DNA of 64,000 bases. Origin: Neurospora crassa OR74A. Lineage: Eukaryota; Ascomycota; Sordariomycetes; Sordariales; Sordariaceae. The notes under the pieces are model-generated. The model saw only the letters and a list, made by a program, of their open reading frames with translations. It did no database searches and was not told the origin of the DNA. A program made the position numbers and the translations under genes. This document shows, in pieces, positions 51,801 to 61,356 of the stretch. Within the stretch, counting starts at the first letter, position 1. Each line of letters starts with the position of its first letter. The stretch covers positions 3,596,001 through 3,660,000 of the forward strand of contig NC_026505.1 in NCBI RefSeq assembly GCF_000182925.2. The letters are read 5' to 3'.

Positions 51801-53990
51801 ATGGTCAGGAGGTCGACTTCCCTTCTGTGCTGTGTAATACAGCCGTGGATTTGCCAGGCGGGTAGCACTATCACCCTACCCAAGGCAGATGAATCAATCA
51901 TCCTTCCACGACAGGTTAACGGTGCTATCAGTCCCTCGACATTTCTGCGCAGAGGCTATCAATCGTGTGAGCATTGCCGTCATTGTCTTTTTCTCAGTGC
52001 ATCATGACCATCTGGCTAATCGAACCAAAGCCGCGGTTTTAAACGGGCGCGTGTACATTGACGGCGGTGAGGTCTCGTACTACAGCGGTACTGACATCAC
52101 CTTTCAATACTGTAAGACTCTCCACGCATTAACTCTTGAAACTATGGAATATCCTAACTCTTCCGTAGCGAACTCCCTGCTTTCTATCGATTTGTCCCAG
52201 GACTGGACAAGTGATTCAGTTCGGTTCGACTCAACATCCAAACCGCCCGGTGCCGCCAACCTCGCTGGCGGAGGGCTTTGGGTAGATGAGACGGATGGTG
52301 TCTTATACACGGGATTCGCCGGCACCAAGTCTAATTTTGGAGATAACGCCGATCAGCCTCAAGGCCTATGGTCATTCAAACCAGATGGCACAGGAGGCGG
52401 AACCTGGCAAAACCTGAACAACACTGCAGACAAGACGTTTACGGAACAGCCGAGACCATACAAAGGCAAAACAGCCAGTGGCAATGGTTTTGGCTACTTC
52501 CTCGGAGGTACGCAAGCTTACTATCAGCGGCCTTGGAGACTTCTTTGTAGGAGATCCGTGAAGCTGACCTCGATCAACAGGCTATGAGAGGTTCGGTACC
52601 AATGCGTCGGATCTCACCGAGGCACCGATGAGCAGCCTTCTTACGTACGACTTTGCATCGAAGAAGGTCACCAACGAAACCGTTAACCTTGCTTCCACAC
52701 AGGGGTCGGAGCAATTTGGAAGCATGCTTTACGTTCCCAACTTTGGCAAAAAGGGCATCCTCGTTTCCGTGGGAGGTCTCATCGCGAAATTGAAGACAGA
52801 CAACGACGACGACAAGCGCGTTTCCCTGGGCACAGCACGCATCTTCGACATTGACAGCAGAGCTTGGTTCGAACAAAGCACATCAGGCACTCCCCCCGCA
52901 CCAAGGCAGGAATACTGTATGGCAGGAGTGGCATCGGACAACCAGACCTACGAGATTCTCATCTACGCCGGCTGGGGTGGTCATTTGGGCGGCGCATCCG
53001 TACCCTTCGACGATGCCTACGTGCTCACCCTGCCTGGGTTTTATTGGACCAAAGCGCCCTACACAGCGCGGAATCCCAGACACTCCCTCAGCTGCAACGC
53101 CGTCGGCGGTGGTCAAATTATAACAATCGGAGGCGTCGACACTACGAGAGAAGGGCCCATAACATTGTATAAGGGCGTTTTCACGACTACTGATCCATTC
53201 CCACAAGGCATCGCGGTGTTTGATCTTGCTACTTTAAAGATCACAGACACTTACAAAGCGAACCAAACCTCGTACTCGCCTGCCTCTGCGATTCAGTCAT
53301 ACTATAACGACAAGTAAGTAACCTTCAACTTCCTTCAAAAAAAGACCAACACCCAAACAAATTAGAATAATCACTAACCAGTCCCACCTTGCATCGAATA
53401 ACAGAGGCCGAAAACCCGAATCCGGCTTCACCAACAGCCAACTAGAGTCCGTCTTCGCCAACCAAAACTTCAAAGCCACCGACAACAGCGACGCCTCCTC
53501 GCCCTCGACTCCCACCAACTCCTCCTCACCATCTCCCTCAGGCTCGAAAGACCCCTCTAGCAACACTGGGAGCAAGAGTAGCAGCAATGCAGGAGCCATC
53601 GCCGGCGGCGTAGTAGGCGGTGTCGCAGCCATTGCCGCGGGAATTGCACTGGGCTATTTCCTCGCTCGAAGACGTACCAAGAAAAAGGGCCTGTTGGAGA
53701 ACGAGGAGCAGCAAGTCCAGCAGCAGCAGCAGCCACAATCGCCGCAGGAACAACAACAACCACAACCACAACAACAGCAACAACAATCACCACAACAAGT
53801 ACAGGAAGTCAAATGGCAGCCGGGGGGTTACGAACCTTATCCTGCTGGCGGCGGCGGCGGCGAGGCACCATACACTGATGGTCGTGGGTACGATGCAGCT
53901 GGATACCAACATCAGCAGGCTTATGAGCTCCCGCCACATCATGTTGTTCATGAGATGCCTGAGAGGCGAAACGTTAGTGAGATGCCTTGA
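51801..53990 (+). CDS. Kelch-repeat beta-propeller membrane protein with polyQ tail
   Basis: Five exons: 51801-51966, 52031-52111, 52169-52507, 52581-53313 and 53405-53990, giving 634 aa. Introns of 64, 57, 73 and 91 nt all have GT-AG ends and restore frame (YQS-SAVLNGRVYIDGG, TFQY-S-NSLLSIDL, YFLGG-YERFG, YNDK-GRKPESG). A short hydrophobic N-terminus (STSLLCCVIQPWICQA) may be a signal peptide, though it is weak. Kelch blades are marked by repeated GG turns: VYIDGG, YFLGG, LVSVGG, IYAGWGG, ITIGG. After a Ser/Pro linker comes one strong membrane helix (AGAIAGGVVGGVAAIAAG) followed by RRRTKKK, predicting a type I protein with the propeller outside and a Gln-rich tail inside. Similar kelch membrane proteins are common in Pezizomycotina but mostly unstudied. 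The 57-nt intron is a multiple of three without stops. Confidence 0.87.
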
Positions 53991-54379
53991 GATTATGGTA
54001 ACGACAGTTGAAAGGATGGTGATCAACATGAAGAAACTAGGTGAGACGAGCAATGGGTGTACATTTGGTGTGACGGCATACCACCTATTATTCGGTTATG
54101 CATTTCCATTGACGAAGCACTTGATGAAGACCGAGGTCTCGATAATGGCTCTGTTAATTAGAGATTACACCCTTCAAATGAGACGCACAGACACTTACAA
54201 TGGTGAATTGAGTGGTTGATTATGGTTCACGACATAGCTGACTGACTACTATTGCAATTTCCTGGTCATTTGATCATTTCACTTTTATCTATCTTGCCGT
54301 TTTATTTACTTCAAGCCACTCACTCGTTTTCCTTTCTTACCACCTCGCACACCCCTATGCCTCAGCTCCGATTAATGCA
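53991..54379. other. 3' flanks of convergent kelch and MGST3-like genes
   Basis: 389 bp between two convergent stop codons. It should hold both 3' UTRs. No gene or clear terminator is recognised. Confidence 0.5.
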
Positions 54380-54997
54380 CTAATGGAAAGCAATTTGCAC
54401 AGCCGTATACGCCGCCATCAACTTGAGCGCCAACAAGCTCAACGAGCTGGCGATGCCGAACTTGGTGCGGCCCTGCGGTCCTTTCTTGGTGTAGCCAATG
54501 GTGTATAGTACCCTGGTCAAGCTCCACAGGCCGCCCAGGGCGCCGGCGAGCACGGGGTACTTGAGTCCCGCAATGAGCATGGCGCCGATGGCGGGGGTAA
54601 GGTTTTCGGTGAAGTTGGCGTGGGCGCGTTGGGCTTTTTCGAAGGGGAGGGATTTGAATGTTAGCTTTCATTGACAAGGGTACATAGGTTTAAAGGAAAG
54701 GAAAAGGAAGGGGAGAGATGTAAAGAGGACATACCGCAGTTAAAGGCAAAAGCCTTGGGATCCTTCTCAGCTACCTCCTGGGGGGCGTAGGCGAGGGGAT
54801 ACTTAACGCCCGCGGCCTTGCGCTGCCTGCCAGTGTTGATGGAGTGAAAGCTGTTGGCGAAGAAGGTGGAGACGGTGGCTAAGAGGACGTAGCTGGTAGA
54901 GGATGTGTTAGTACGAGATTATAAGGGAAGTAATTTGGAGAATAATGGTGATGTTAACTTACCCGTACTCGTCGGGGAGAGTCAAGGTGATGGCCAT
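54380..54997 (-). CDS. Microsomal glutathione S-transferase 3-like (MAPEG) protein
   Basis: Three exons on the minus strand: 54963-54997, 54735-54892 and 54380-54633, giving 148 aa, the normal MAPEG size. The protein begins MAITLTLPDEYGYVLLATVS. It carries the family motif FNCAQRAHANFTENLTPAI, matching FNC-QRAHQN of human MGST3, and later RVLYTIGY. Four membrane segments are expected from the hydrophobic stretches. MGST3-type enzymes are trimeric ER/outer-mitochondrial membrane proteins with glutathione-dependent transferase or peroxidase activity. Introns are 70 nt and 101 nt; the second has a GCTAAC branch well upstream of its AAAAG acceptor. The gene is convergent with the kelch gene. Confidence 0.93.
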
Positions 54998-55951
54998 TTT
55001 GCTTGGTGGTGTGATGTTGTTGGTTCGTCAAAGTTGTGAAGCTGATGGAAAAGAGAGTAAGCAAAGGCAAGTGTGTTCTATGATTGACAAATCAATCGAG
55101 ATGATGCTCTACGAAAGGAGGGAAGGAGGGAAAGATCACTCACTCACGTATGTCTCCTGAATATTTAAATAGTTTCTCTCAGTCTATTTGCAACCCTCTT
55201 TCCTCTCCAGTTATATTGAGAGTTCACTCATAGCAACCGAACTTGATTAGTCAAACCGTATGCTATGATGAACCCTCATCAAGAAGAGGTCATCTGTGGA
55301 GTTTCCAGCTGCTTCCAACGGCCAACGCTAGCCATTGGCCAATCATGTGTGACCTCGGACTCTGCATCACCCCGGTGGCAGAAAGGACACGGTACGATTT
55401 GTGCACCTATTCCGTTAAATGGAAGGTTTGTTGCCCCGACCGACCGACCGACTGTTGTGACTTGTTTCCTTGTCCGACGGTTACGAGGATATCATTCCGT
55501 TCTTCAAAATCGTACACTCTTCTCATCGCCGATCATGCGTGCCCATCTGAATGTGTCTTGTCAATTATGGACTCATACCTCGCCCCGATACTTCAGTTGC
55601 GAGATCAACCCAAACAGTTGAAGGCAACATGTCTGACATGGTAACGATGCATCTAAAGACAGCATCATGATTTGCATAACCGCCTATTACCCGCAACCAC
55701 CTTAACTCCATTTCCCCCTCCCCTGAACACTGAGCGGGAAGCAGGCGATTCCAGGCCATCCAGACCCCCGGATACGGCACAGCGCCGAAAAGACAACTCA
55801 CAACCAATCATCCCAGACAGCGATATCTGTGAGAAGGATATCATCATTTCGGCCCTACAAAAGAAGACCCCTTTGCTTGAATTATAGCATTATATAACCA
55901 GGTTGAAGGTTAGGTATACAGTATCAACAGCTCTAGTTTCCCCGATTTCGA
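54998..55951. other. Intergenic region between the MGST3-like and Pol X genes
   Basis: 954 bp with no supported gene. The left part is the MGST3-like promoter and leader; the right part is the 3' flank of the polymerase gene. It includes a short (CCGA)n run at about 55437-55452. Confidence 0.5.
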
Positions 55952-57760
55952 TCAACCAGTACACCTCTCCTCTGGCGGCCGCCACTCCAGTCCCAACCCT
56001 TCAAACACCCGTCTCTCCGCCGTGAGCATATCCGGCGCCGGCTCACCGTTCGGCCCGCTCTCAAAATCGACCCAAGTCCCATCAGCCCTACTCCGGATCC
56101 CACTGCTATCAAACTTGAGCGACCTTTCCTTCTTGCAATACCTCCTCAGATCCCTCTGAAAAGTCGTCCCGCTCGTCCAACCCAACACCGCACACCCGGC
56201 CGTCTTCCACGGACTGATGATGATATCTACCCTCCTGTGCGGAATCGGATTCTTTTTCTCGTCCGTCGTCCAGTGCGGATCCTGCCACACCACGAGCGCC
56301 TTATCCAACGTGTCAAACCCCGTCCCGCTCTTCTTCTCGTTCCCCTTCCAGGCCACAGGCTCCTGCCCGCGCTCGGTATTGGCCGTGCTCAGGATCAGCG
56401 TGTGCGTGATGTAGTTTGACTGTTCCAGTGCCACTACGATCTGCTCAACAAAACCCCTGGTTGCGGCCTTGTCCGGGTGACTCAGGACAACGTCCACGTC
56501 GCCGCTCGCCAGCTTGCCGCGGCGGTACCCGCCTACGATGACCATTTGAAATCCCGGGTGGATCTTGTTGGCATGCTCGAGGATGATGTTGGCGATAGAC
56601 TCGACCTCGGCCCGAGCTATCTTCTGCTGGAACTCATCGTAGTACTTGACGCCAATCTGTTGGACGCGCGTCAGGGTGTCCCAGCCGTATTCAACAATGT
56701 CGTCGAGGTCGCGCCAGCCTTTGTTGTAGAACTCGCGGGCAGTGGTCTCGGCGACGCCCCAGATCTCGTGGAAGAGCTTGAGGACGGCCAGCCGGGGGTC
56801 GGACTCATCTTCCTTGGCCTCCTGCAGCTCGCCTTGTTCTCGGAACTCTTGGTACAGCTGGGCGATCTTGAGGCCGCAGCCTGGTAGTCTCGCTACTTCG
56901 AAGGCGCTCTGGAGAGGGTAGGGGTAGGAGATGAGAGCGGCTATGGCGCTGGAATAAGCGCGCACTCCAATCTTGTCACCTAGTAGCGTCCTGGCTGTTC
57001 TGATTTTCATGAGCTCCTCGATGAAGGGTTCGTTGGGTGGATGCGTGGGTGCAGGACGCTGGCATGCATAGGTGGTGTGCAGGTAGGCAGGGATGGGGGG
57101 CAGCTCTACTTCATGTTCTGAAGTGGTCATATGAAGCAATGCCGGGGCCTTGGTGATGAAGTGATCACGTCGACCGTGGCTGGTAGTGCTGTGAGAAGAT
57201 CCAGGCCGTGAGCCGTGGGAAGAAGGCTTCGGGTCTGCTAGGGCTCGTTTGATGATATTCGCGGCCTTTGTTGGTGATGCTTGCTGCGGCTTGGCGGGTT
57301 TGCTCTGCTGTTTCCGGCCTCTGTATAAGGTATAGTCTTGTATGGGGAGGACTGTCCCGGCTTTGAGAGACTCGGTAAACCAGGCGAGCTTGACCACCTT
57401 GACATTTGTGGGGGTTGCTTTAAGAGTCGACTGAGTTGACTGGGTTAGGAGAGGATGAAAGTCGCCATCTGAGGCAGTGTCAGAGTCTTCTGTGATAACG
57501 GAACCCGGTGTCTGGAACCTCCTTCGCTTCGGGCTGGGAGACGTAGGTTCGTCTGTCTCCGTTGTCGATATCTCTTCTGTTACAAGTTTGTGTTTCCTAA
57601 GCTCGAACAAGACCCGTTGTTTCCGGTGCACGTTTCCCAGGATGACTTCGGCCTCATTGATGTCATAAGTGAGGGTTGGTATTTGTTCCTCCAACTCGTG
57701 GAGCTCGTCCGCCCCGAGATTGGTGGGAAGCAGAAAGATGACCGGGAAGTCCAGTGTCAT
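55952..57760 (-). CDS. Family X DNA polymerase, Pol mu / Pol4-like, with BRCT domain
   Basis: Single-exon gene. The frame extends to a TTG at 57769; the first ATG is at 57760, giving 602 aa. An N-terminal BRCT-like domain (about 1-150, with VVKLAWFTESLKAG near its end) is followed by a Ser/Lys-rich linker. The 8-kDa and fingers region follows, with the helix-hairpin-helix-like segment VARLPGCGLKIAQLYQEF. The palm has GGYRRGKLASGDVDVV, supplying two catalytic aspartates near residue 420, and RRVDIIISP, supplying the third near 511. Next comes GWTSGTTFQRDLRRYCKKER. Pol lambda has Tyr-Phe where this protein has Gly-Trp, and Gly-Trp is the Pol mu arrangement linked to tolerance of ribonucleotides. 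The family fills gaps in non-homologous end joining; the nuclear location is inferred. The TFIIE alpha gene is divergent, 1.7 kb away. Confidence 0.93.
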   Translation of the reverse strand: MTLDFPVIFLLPTNLGADELHELEEQIPTLTYDINEAEVILGNVHRKQRVLFELRKHKLVTEEISTTETDEPTSPSPKRRRFQTPGSVITEDSDTASDGDFHPLLTQSTQSTLKATPTNVKVVKLAWFTESLKAGTVLPIQDYTLYRGRKQQSKPAKPQQASPTKAANIIKRALADPKPSSHGSRPGSSHSTTSHGRRDHFITKAPALLHMTTSEHEVELPPIPAYLHTTYACQRPAPTHPPNEPFIEELMKIRTARTLLGDKIGVRAYSSAIAALISYPYPLQSAFEVARLPGCGLKIAQLYQEFREQGELQEAKEDESDPRLAVLKLFHEIWGVAETTAREFYNKGWRDLDDIVEYGWDTLTRVQQIGVKYYDEFQQKIARAEVESIANIILEHANKIHPGFQMVIVGGYRRGKLASGDVDVVLSHPDKAATRGFVEQIVVALEQSNYITHTLILSTANTERGQEPVAWKGNEKKSGTGFDTLDKALVVWQDPHWTTDEKKNPIPHRRVDIIISPWKTAGCAVLGWTSGTTFQRDLRRYCKKERSLKFDSSGIRSRADGTWVDFESGPNGEPAPDMLTAERRVFEGLGLEWRPPEERCTG

Positions 57761-59446
57761 TGTGGCCAAATGTCGACAATATCAATATCCAAATAGGTCG
57801 GCATTATTCAACTGTCTAAAGAGCTCGGAATGGTGAAGGATTGTTCGCTGCCGAAGACCACACCCCGCAATATCCAAAAATGCCAGCACAAAACGGCTGA
57901 TACCGAATCAACACCAAGGTCTAGAACAGGACAGCCAGCAAGCCCAGGTTTGATATCTGTAGTCTGAATCGATGCCAGCCCGTGACGTGCATCGAACTTT
58001 GCCGCCTCGTGTCAACCATGCGCACAACTTGAAGATGGGGTGAGGAGAGATGAATGGTAGCCACACAAAGATATGAAAGCAAAAATCGGGAAGCCACCGA
58101 TGAAGGTCAAATATCCATTTGGAGGTGTATGGACGCTTTGGGGCTCTGGTTGTTTGGCTTGGGGACCGCAAATGACGAAATGAATTGGTTCAAGTCTCGA
58201 GTCTCGAACTGAAAGCATCAAGAAGACTCGGGGTGCAGGAGGTACTTAGCAGTACGTGTAACTGAACGGCCTGGAGAGACGTGCACAACTGCGCACTGTG
58301 CTTAACAGTTTTGGTGGAGGCGGTCCATGCGCTTGTTCGAGAAACTTCATGTATGTGTACGTATTTTACGAATCTGTTACATGGCCTCGCCGCCGCCTTT
58401 TCCATTGTATGTGCGTTTCTGATAGGCCAACAGAACTTATCACCGATACAACTTATAATCATATATTCAACATTGTTGAGTCAGATCACGCTGCCGCAGA
58501 TACTGAATGTCTAGATGTGAAATCCCCGGTACGTACCACTCGCATGCCAGGACCGTAACGGGCATTTGATGTAGTGTAGCGCTGCGGGACTGTCCATTCC
58601 CACACTCAAACGCCTGTGCAGTCTTGGCGGACGTGTGCGTGTACACACACACACAACTTTTTGGTAAAATGGACTATTGAAACGAAAGACGAAGATGAAT
58701 AAATTCAATTATCCTATGGAAAAAACTTCTCTCTTAACAATCCTAAGTACGCTAATTCTGAATCTCAAGTCGGATTTCTTTTATCTCTTTGTTTAGTAGA
58801 GATATAAGCAAATGAAATCTCATCGATGGTCCGTTTTGCCAAAAAGTTGTGTGTGTGTGTACACGCACACGTCCGCCAAGACTGCACAGGCGTTTGAGTG
58901 TGGGAACACTAGCATTGCTTGGCGCTGTTAGACAACAGCGGGAACAAGACCCGCCTCAAGGTTCAACCTCAACCTTCACTTCACTTCACTTGACTTCGAC
59001 TTTTTGATTCATCATCAACCGGCGTCATTCATTTGTGCCCACGGGCCTATACTCTAGGGCCTTAACCATCAACGTAACTTGGGCAGATCATAGAACTCGA
59101 GGTTCTTGGACGACTGGCCTTTCTTTTTACGGACTGTGACTGCGAATCTTTCGCTGGACTGGCAATCCTTCGAATCCATTCCTGGAATATCAAAGTTGTG
59201 ACATCGCAGGCCCGGGCATCCTTCTTTTCACTCACTATCACCAATATATCTTATCGCCGCCGGCCGGGTGTCTATTCGTCGTCGACTCTCGTCCCATACT
59301 GTCACTCCCAGCGCTGGTCACTCCTCGTCACCCAACAACAGCAGTTCATCCATTGATCAACCAACATACACCGCACACCCACCACCACCTGGAGGGAAAT
59401 TAACAAAGAAGAGGGAGCGCACCCGCAACGGGGCCAGTCGCCAAAC
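57761..59446. other. Divergent region between Pol X and TFIIE alpha
   Basis: 1.7 kb between divergent start codons, with no coding gene. Its main content is the 310-bp inverted-repeat element at 58597-58906. Promoters for both genes must lie here; the CA/CT-rich part at 59310-59440 is a likely TFIIE alpha leader. Confidence 0.55.
58597..58906. repeat. Near-perfect 78-bp inverted repeat with 154-bp AT-rich spacer
   Basis: The left arm (58597-58674) and the reverse complement of the right arm (58829-58906) agree at 76 of 78 positions, including an internal (CA)n/(GT)n stretch of equal length. The two differences, at about 58665 and 58670, are both C/T transitions in which the left arm has T. 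The spacer is AT-rich and has no open frame. No clear target-site duplication flanks it. It may be a MITE-like or foldback element, or a hairpin-RNA locus. A transcript would form a very stable long hairpin. Confidence 0.92.
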
Positions 59447-60508
59447 ATGGACATCGCCAAAACCCTCATCCGCTGCGTCATGCGCGCCTTCTACAGCACG
59501 CAAGAGATCCTGATCATTGACGCCCTTGTCCAGCACTCGTGCCTCCGCGACGACGACCTCGGTCATCTGATGAAGCTGGGCAACAAAGACCTACACAAAG
59601 CGTGCGCCGGCCTCCGCGACGCCCGCTTCCTGGTCGTGCACACGCGACCCGAGCTCCAGGCGGGGAAGACGCGCCCGCAGAACAAGACATACTACTACAT
59701 CGACTACCGACAGACCATCGACGCCATCAAGTGGCGGGTGTACAAGACCGACAAGGACATGCAAGGGATTGCCAAGCCGTCCGAGGAAAACAAGGAGTAC
59801 GTGTGCCCGCGCGTGGGTTGTGAAGCGCAGTGGAGCCAAATGGAGGTTCTCGACTCGGTCTCCTCGCGCGGGTTTACCTGTCAGAGATGCGGCGCCGTGC
59901 TGGAGCAGGCTAAAGAGCGCGAGGCCCCCGGGCATCAGCAGTTGTCGAGGATGAACAACCAGTTCAAGTTCATGACGGATATGCTGCAGGAGGTCGACAA
60001 GGTAGTCATACCCGAATGCAACTTTGATCTGGCACTGGCGAACGCCAGGCCCATTGTCAGACTGGAGACGCACGAGGTGGCGCCTAGCGTGCCGGTGGAC
60101 ACGGCGCTCCACAAGCCGAGCGCCGTCAAGGGTTTGGCCAACACGGGCCCCAAGACGATGCAGGTGATCATCTCGACCGGTGATGATGATGCGGAGCAGG
60201 CGGAGGCGGAGAAGAAGAGGCAGGAGGAGCTGCTGAGGCAGAACGCGCTGCCGGAATGGATCACCTCCAGCTCGGTGCCGACGACGGGCGGATTCAAGGG
60301 CAGTGGTCCGGCTGCTGCGTCGCTGCTTGATTCGTCGTCGGCGGTCAAGGATGAAGCGGTGGTTAAGGATGAACCTCCAGCTAAGAAGGTCAAGATGGAG
60401 ATCCAGGGCGATATCTCTGTCAAGGATGAAGAGCACATGCCTATGAGCTTCAAGATGGAGGGCGGCGATGAGGAGGAGGACGATCTCGAGTTTGAAGATG
60501 TCATGTGA
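59447..60508 (+). CDS. tfa1: Transcription initiation factor TFIIE subunit alpha
   Basis: Single-exon gene of 353 aa from the first ATG in frame. The winged-helix region (residues 1-100) includes MDIAKTLIRCVMRAFYSTQE, LRDDDLGHLMKLGNKDLHK and TYYYIDYRQTIDAIKWRVYK, close to the TFIIE alpha family. A zinc ribbon follows with Cys120, Cys125, Cys145 and Cys148 (CPRVGC and CQRCGA); the first pair is spaced CX4C rather than the common CX2C. The C-terminal part is acidic, with repeated KDE motifs (VKDEAVVKDEPPAKK) and an end rich in Asp/Glu (DEEEDDLEFEDVM). TFIIE alpha pairs with TFIIE beta in the Pol II pre-initiation complex and recruits and regulates TFIIH. Third-position GC is high, as expected for a well-expressed housekeeping gene. 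It is convergent with SMC1, whose stop is 850 bp away. Confidence 0.95.
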   Translation: MDIAKTLIRCVMRAFYSTQEILIIDALVQHSCLRDDDLGHLMKLGNKDLHKACAGLRDARFLVVHTRPELQAGKTRPQNKTYYYIDYRQTIDAIKWRVYKTDKDMQGIAKPSEENKEYVCPRVGCEAQWSQMEVLDSVSSRGFTCQRCGAVLEQAKEREAPGHQQLSRMNNQFKFMTDMLQEVDKVVIPECNFDLALANARPIVRLETHEVAPSVPVDTALHKPSAVKGLANTGPKTMQVIISTGDDDAEQAEAEKKRQEELLRQNALPEWITSSSVPTTGGFKGSGPAAASLLDSSSAVKDEAVVKDEPPAKKVKMEIQGDISVKDEEHMPMSFKMEGGDEEEDDLEFEDVM

Positions 60509-61356
60509 GCAGAGTAAACAGGTCTGGCACAACTCAAAGGGAGAAAAGAACGAGAATGAAAGGCTCTAAGGAGCCTAGCCAAAGACACGAAGTTTAACAT
60601 GCATTGGCGGGAACATCATCGATCACTCTATGATCACGATGGTTACTGTGATATGAGGTTGGCCATAGAGTCGCCTCATGCGGTCCTTGGACGTTTAAAT
60701 CACCGCACGGAACCACAAACTACCACAGACTGGTTTTACGGCAGATAAGATTGGGTATGATACGCACAGCCAAAAAAAAAGCAACCAAGCATGCGTCAAA
60801 GAGGGATATGAGAAACACGTGGGAACAGCTACTGCTCCTTTAAACATTAGAGATCTGAAGCATCCGGGAATTGGGGTAGGGGGGGGGGGGGGGGGGGAAA
60901 TCTACCGAGTGGGCATGGTTACTTCCTTCACACGAAAGGAAAACTTCATAAATTATATAGAGAAGGAAGTGGAACTCGAGGTTTGAAGCTCCCACTTTGG
61001 AGACAGAAGGACCCGTCATTGCTTTGCTTCTATCCCTTGAGCACAACGAATTTGTACATAGACGAACGAATGCAGCACATACCTGATGAACACAAGCAGA
61101 AAGATACCACGAAATGAGGATGGGAGGCAAAGGGGGGTCATTGAAAGGAACAGACTAAAAGCGCGAGAAAGCACATCTATACTTGAAACCATTATGCAGT
61201 TGAGCTACCCTTTAAGTATACTTGATTGATGGTACCTTCCTTTGAACTCCTTCCGATCGATTTGTTTACACTGCCCGCCCGCCCGCCCGAAGTGGTTTCA
61301 CCCAGTTCACACACATAACATGGCATTACACGGAGCCCTCCACTACCAATGACTAC
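60509..61356. other. Convergent 3' flanks of TFIIE alpha and SMC1
   Basis: 848 bp with no supported gene. It holds both 3' UTRs, a G19 homopolymer (60879-60897) and a (GCCC)4-like run at about 61273-61288. A short tRNA D-arm-like string near 61185-61210 has no T-arm and is not called. Confidence 0.5.
60879..60897 (+). repeat. G19 homopolymer run
   Basis: Nineteen consecutive G on the plus strand, in the 3' flank between convergent genes. It could form a G-quadruplex and is likely to vary in length, or in sequencing accuracy. Confidence 0.8.

Noticed and set aside
51967-51997. 31-nt intron in the kelch gene ending at the first CAG after the donor
   Set aside because: Too short for a spliceosomal intron; the acceptor at 52030 gives 64 nt, the same frame and a better family match (SAVLNGRVYIDGG).
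59591-60532. 313-codon minus-strand open frame antisense to TFIIE alpha
   Set aside because: Shadow of a GC-rich, strongly supported gene; its translation is Arg/Leu-rich without family features.
61177-61216. tRNA D-arm-like GTAGCTCAACTGCAT on the minus strand
   Set aside because: No T-arm or acceptor stem follows within tRNA length.
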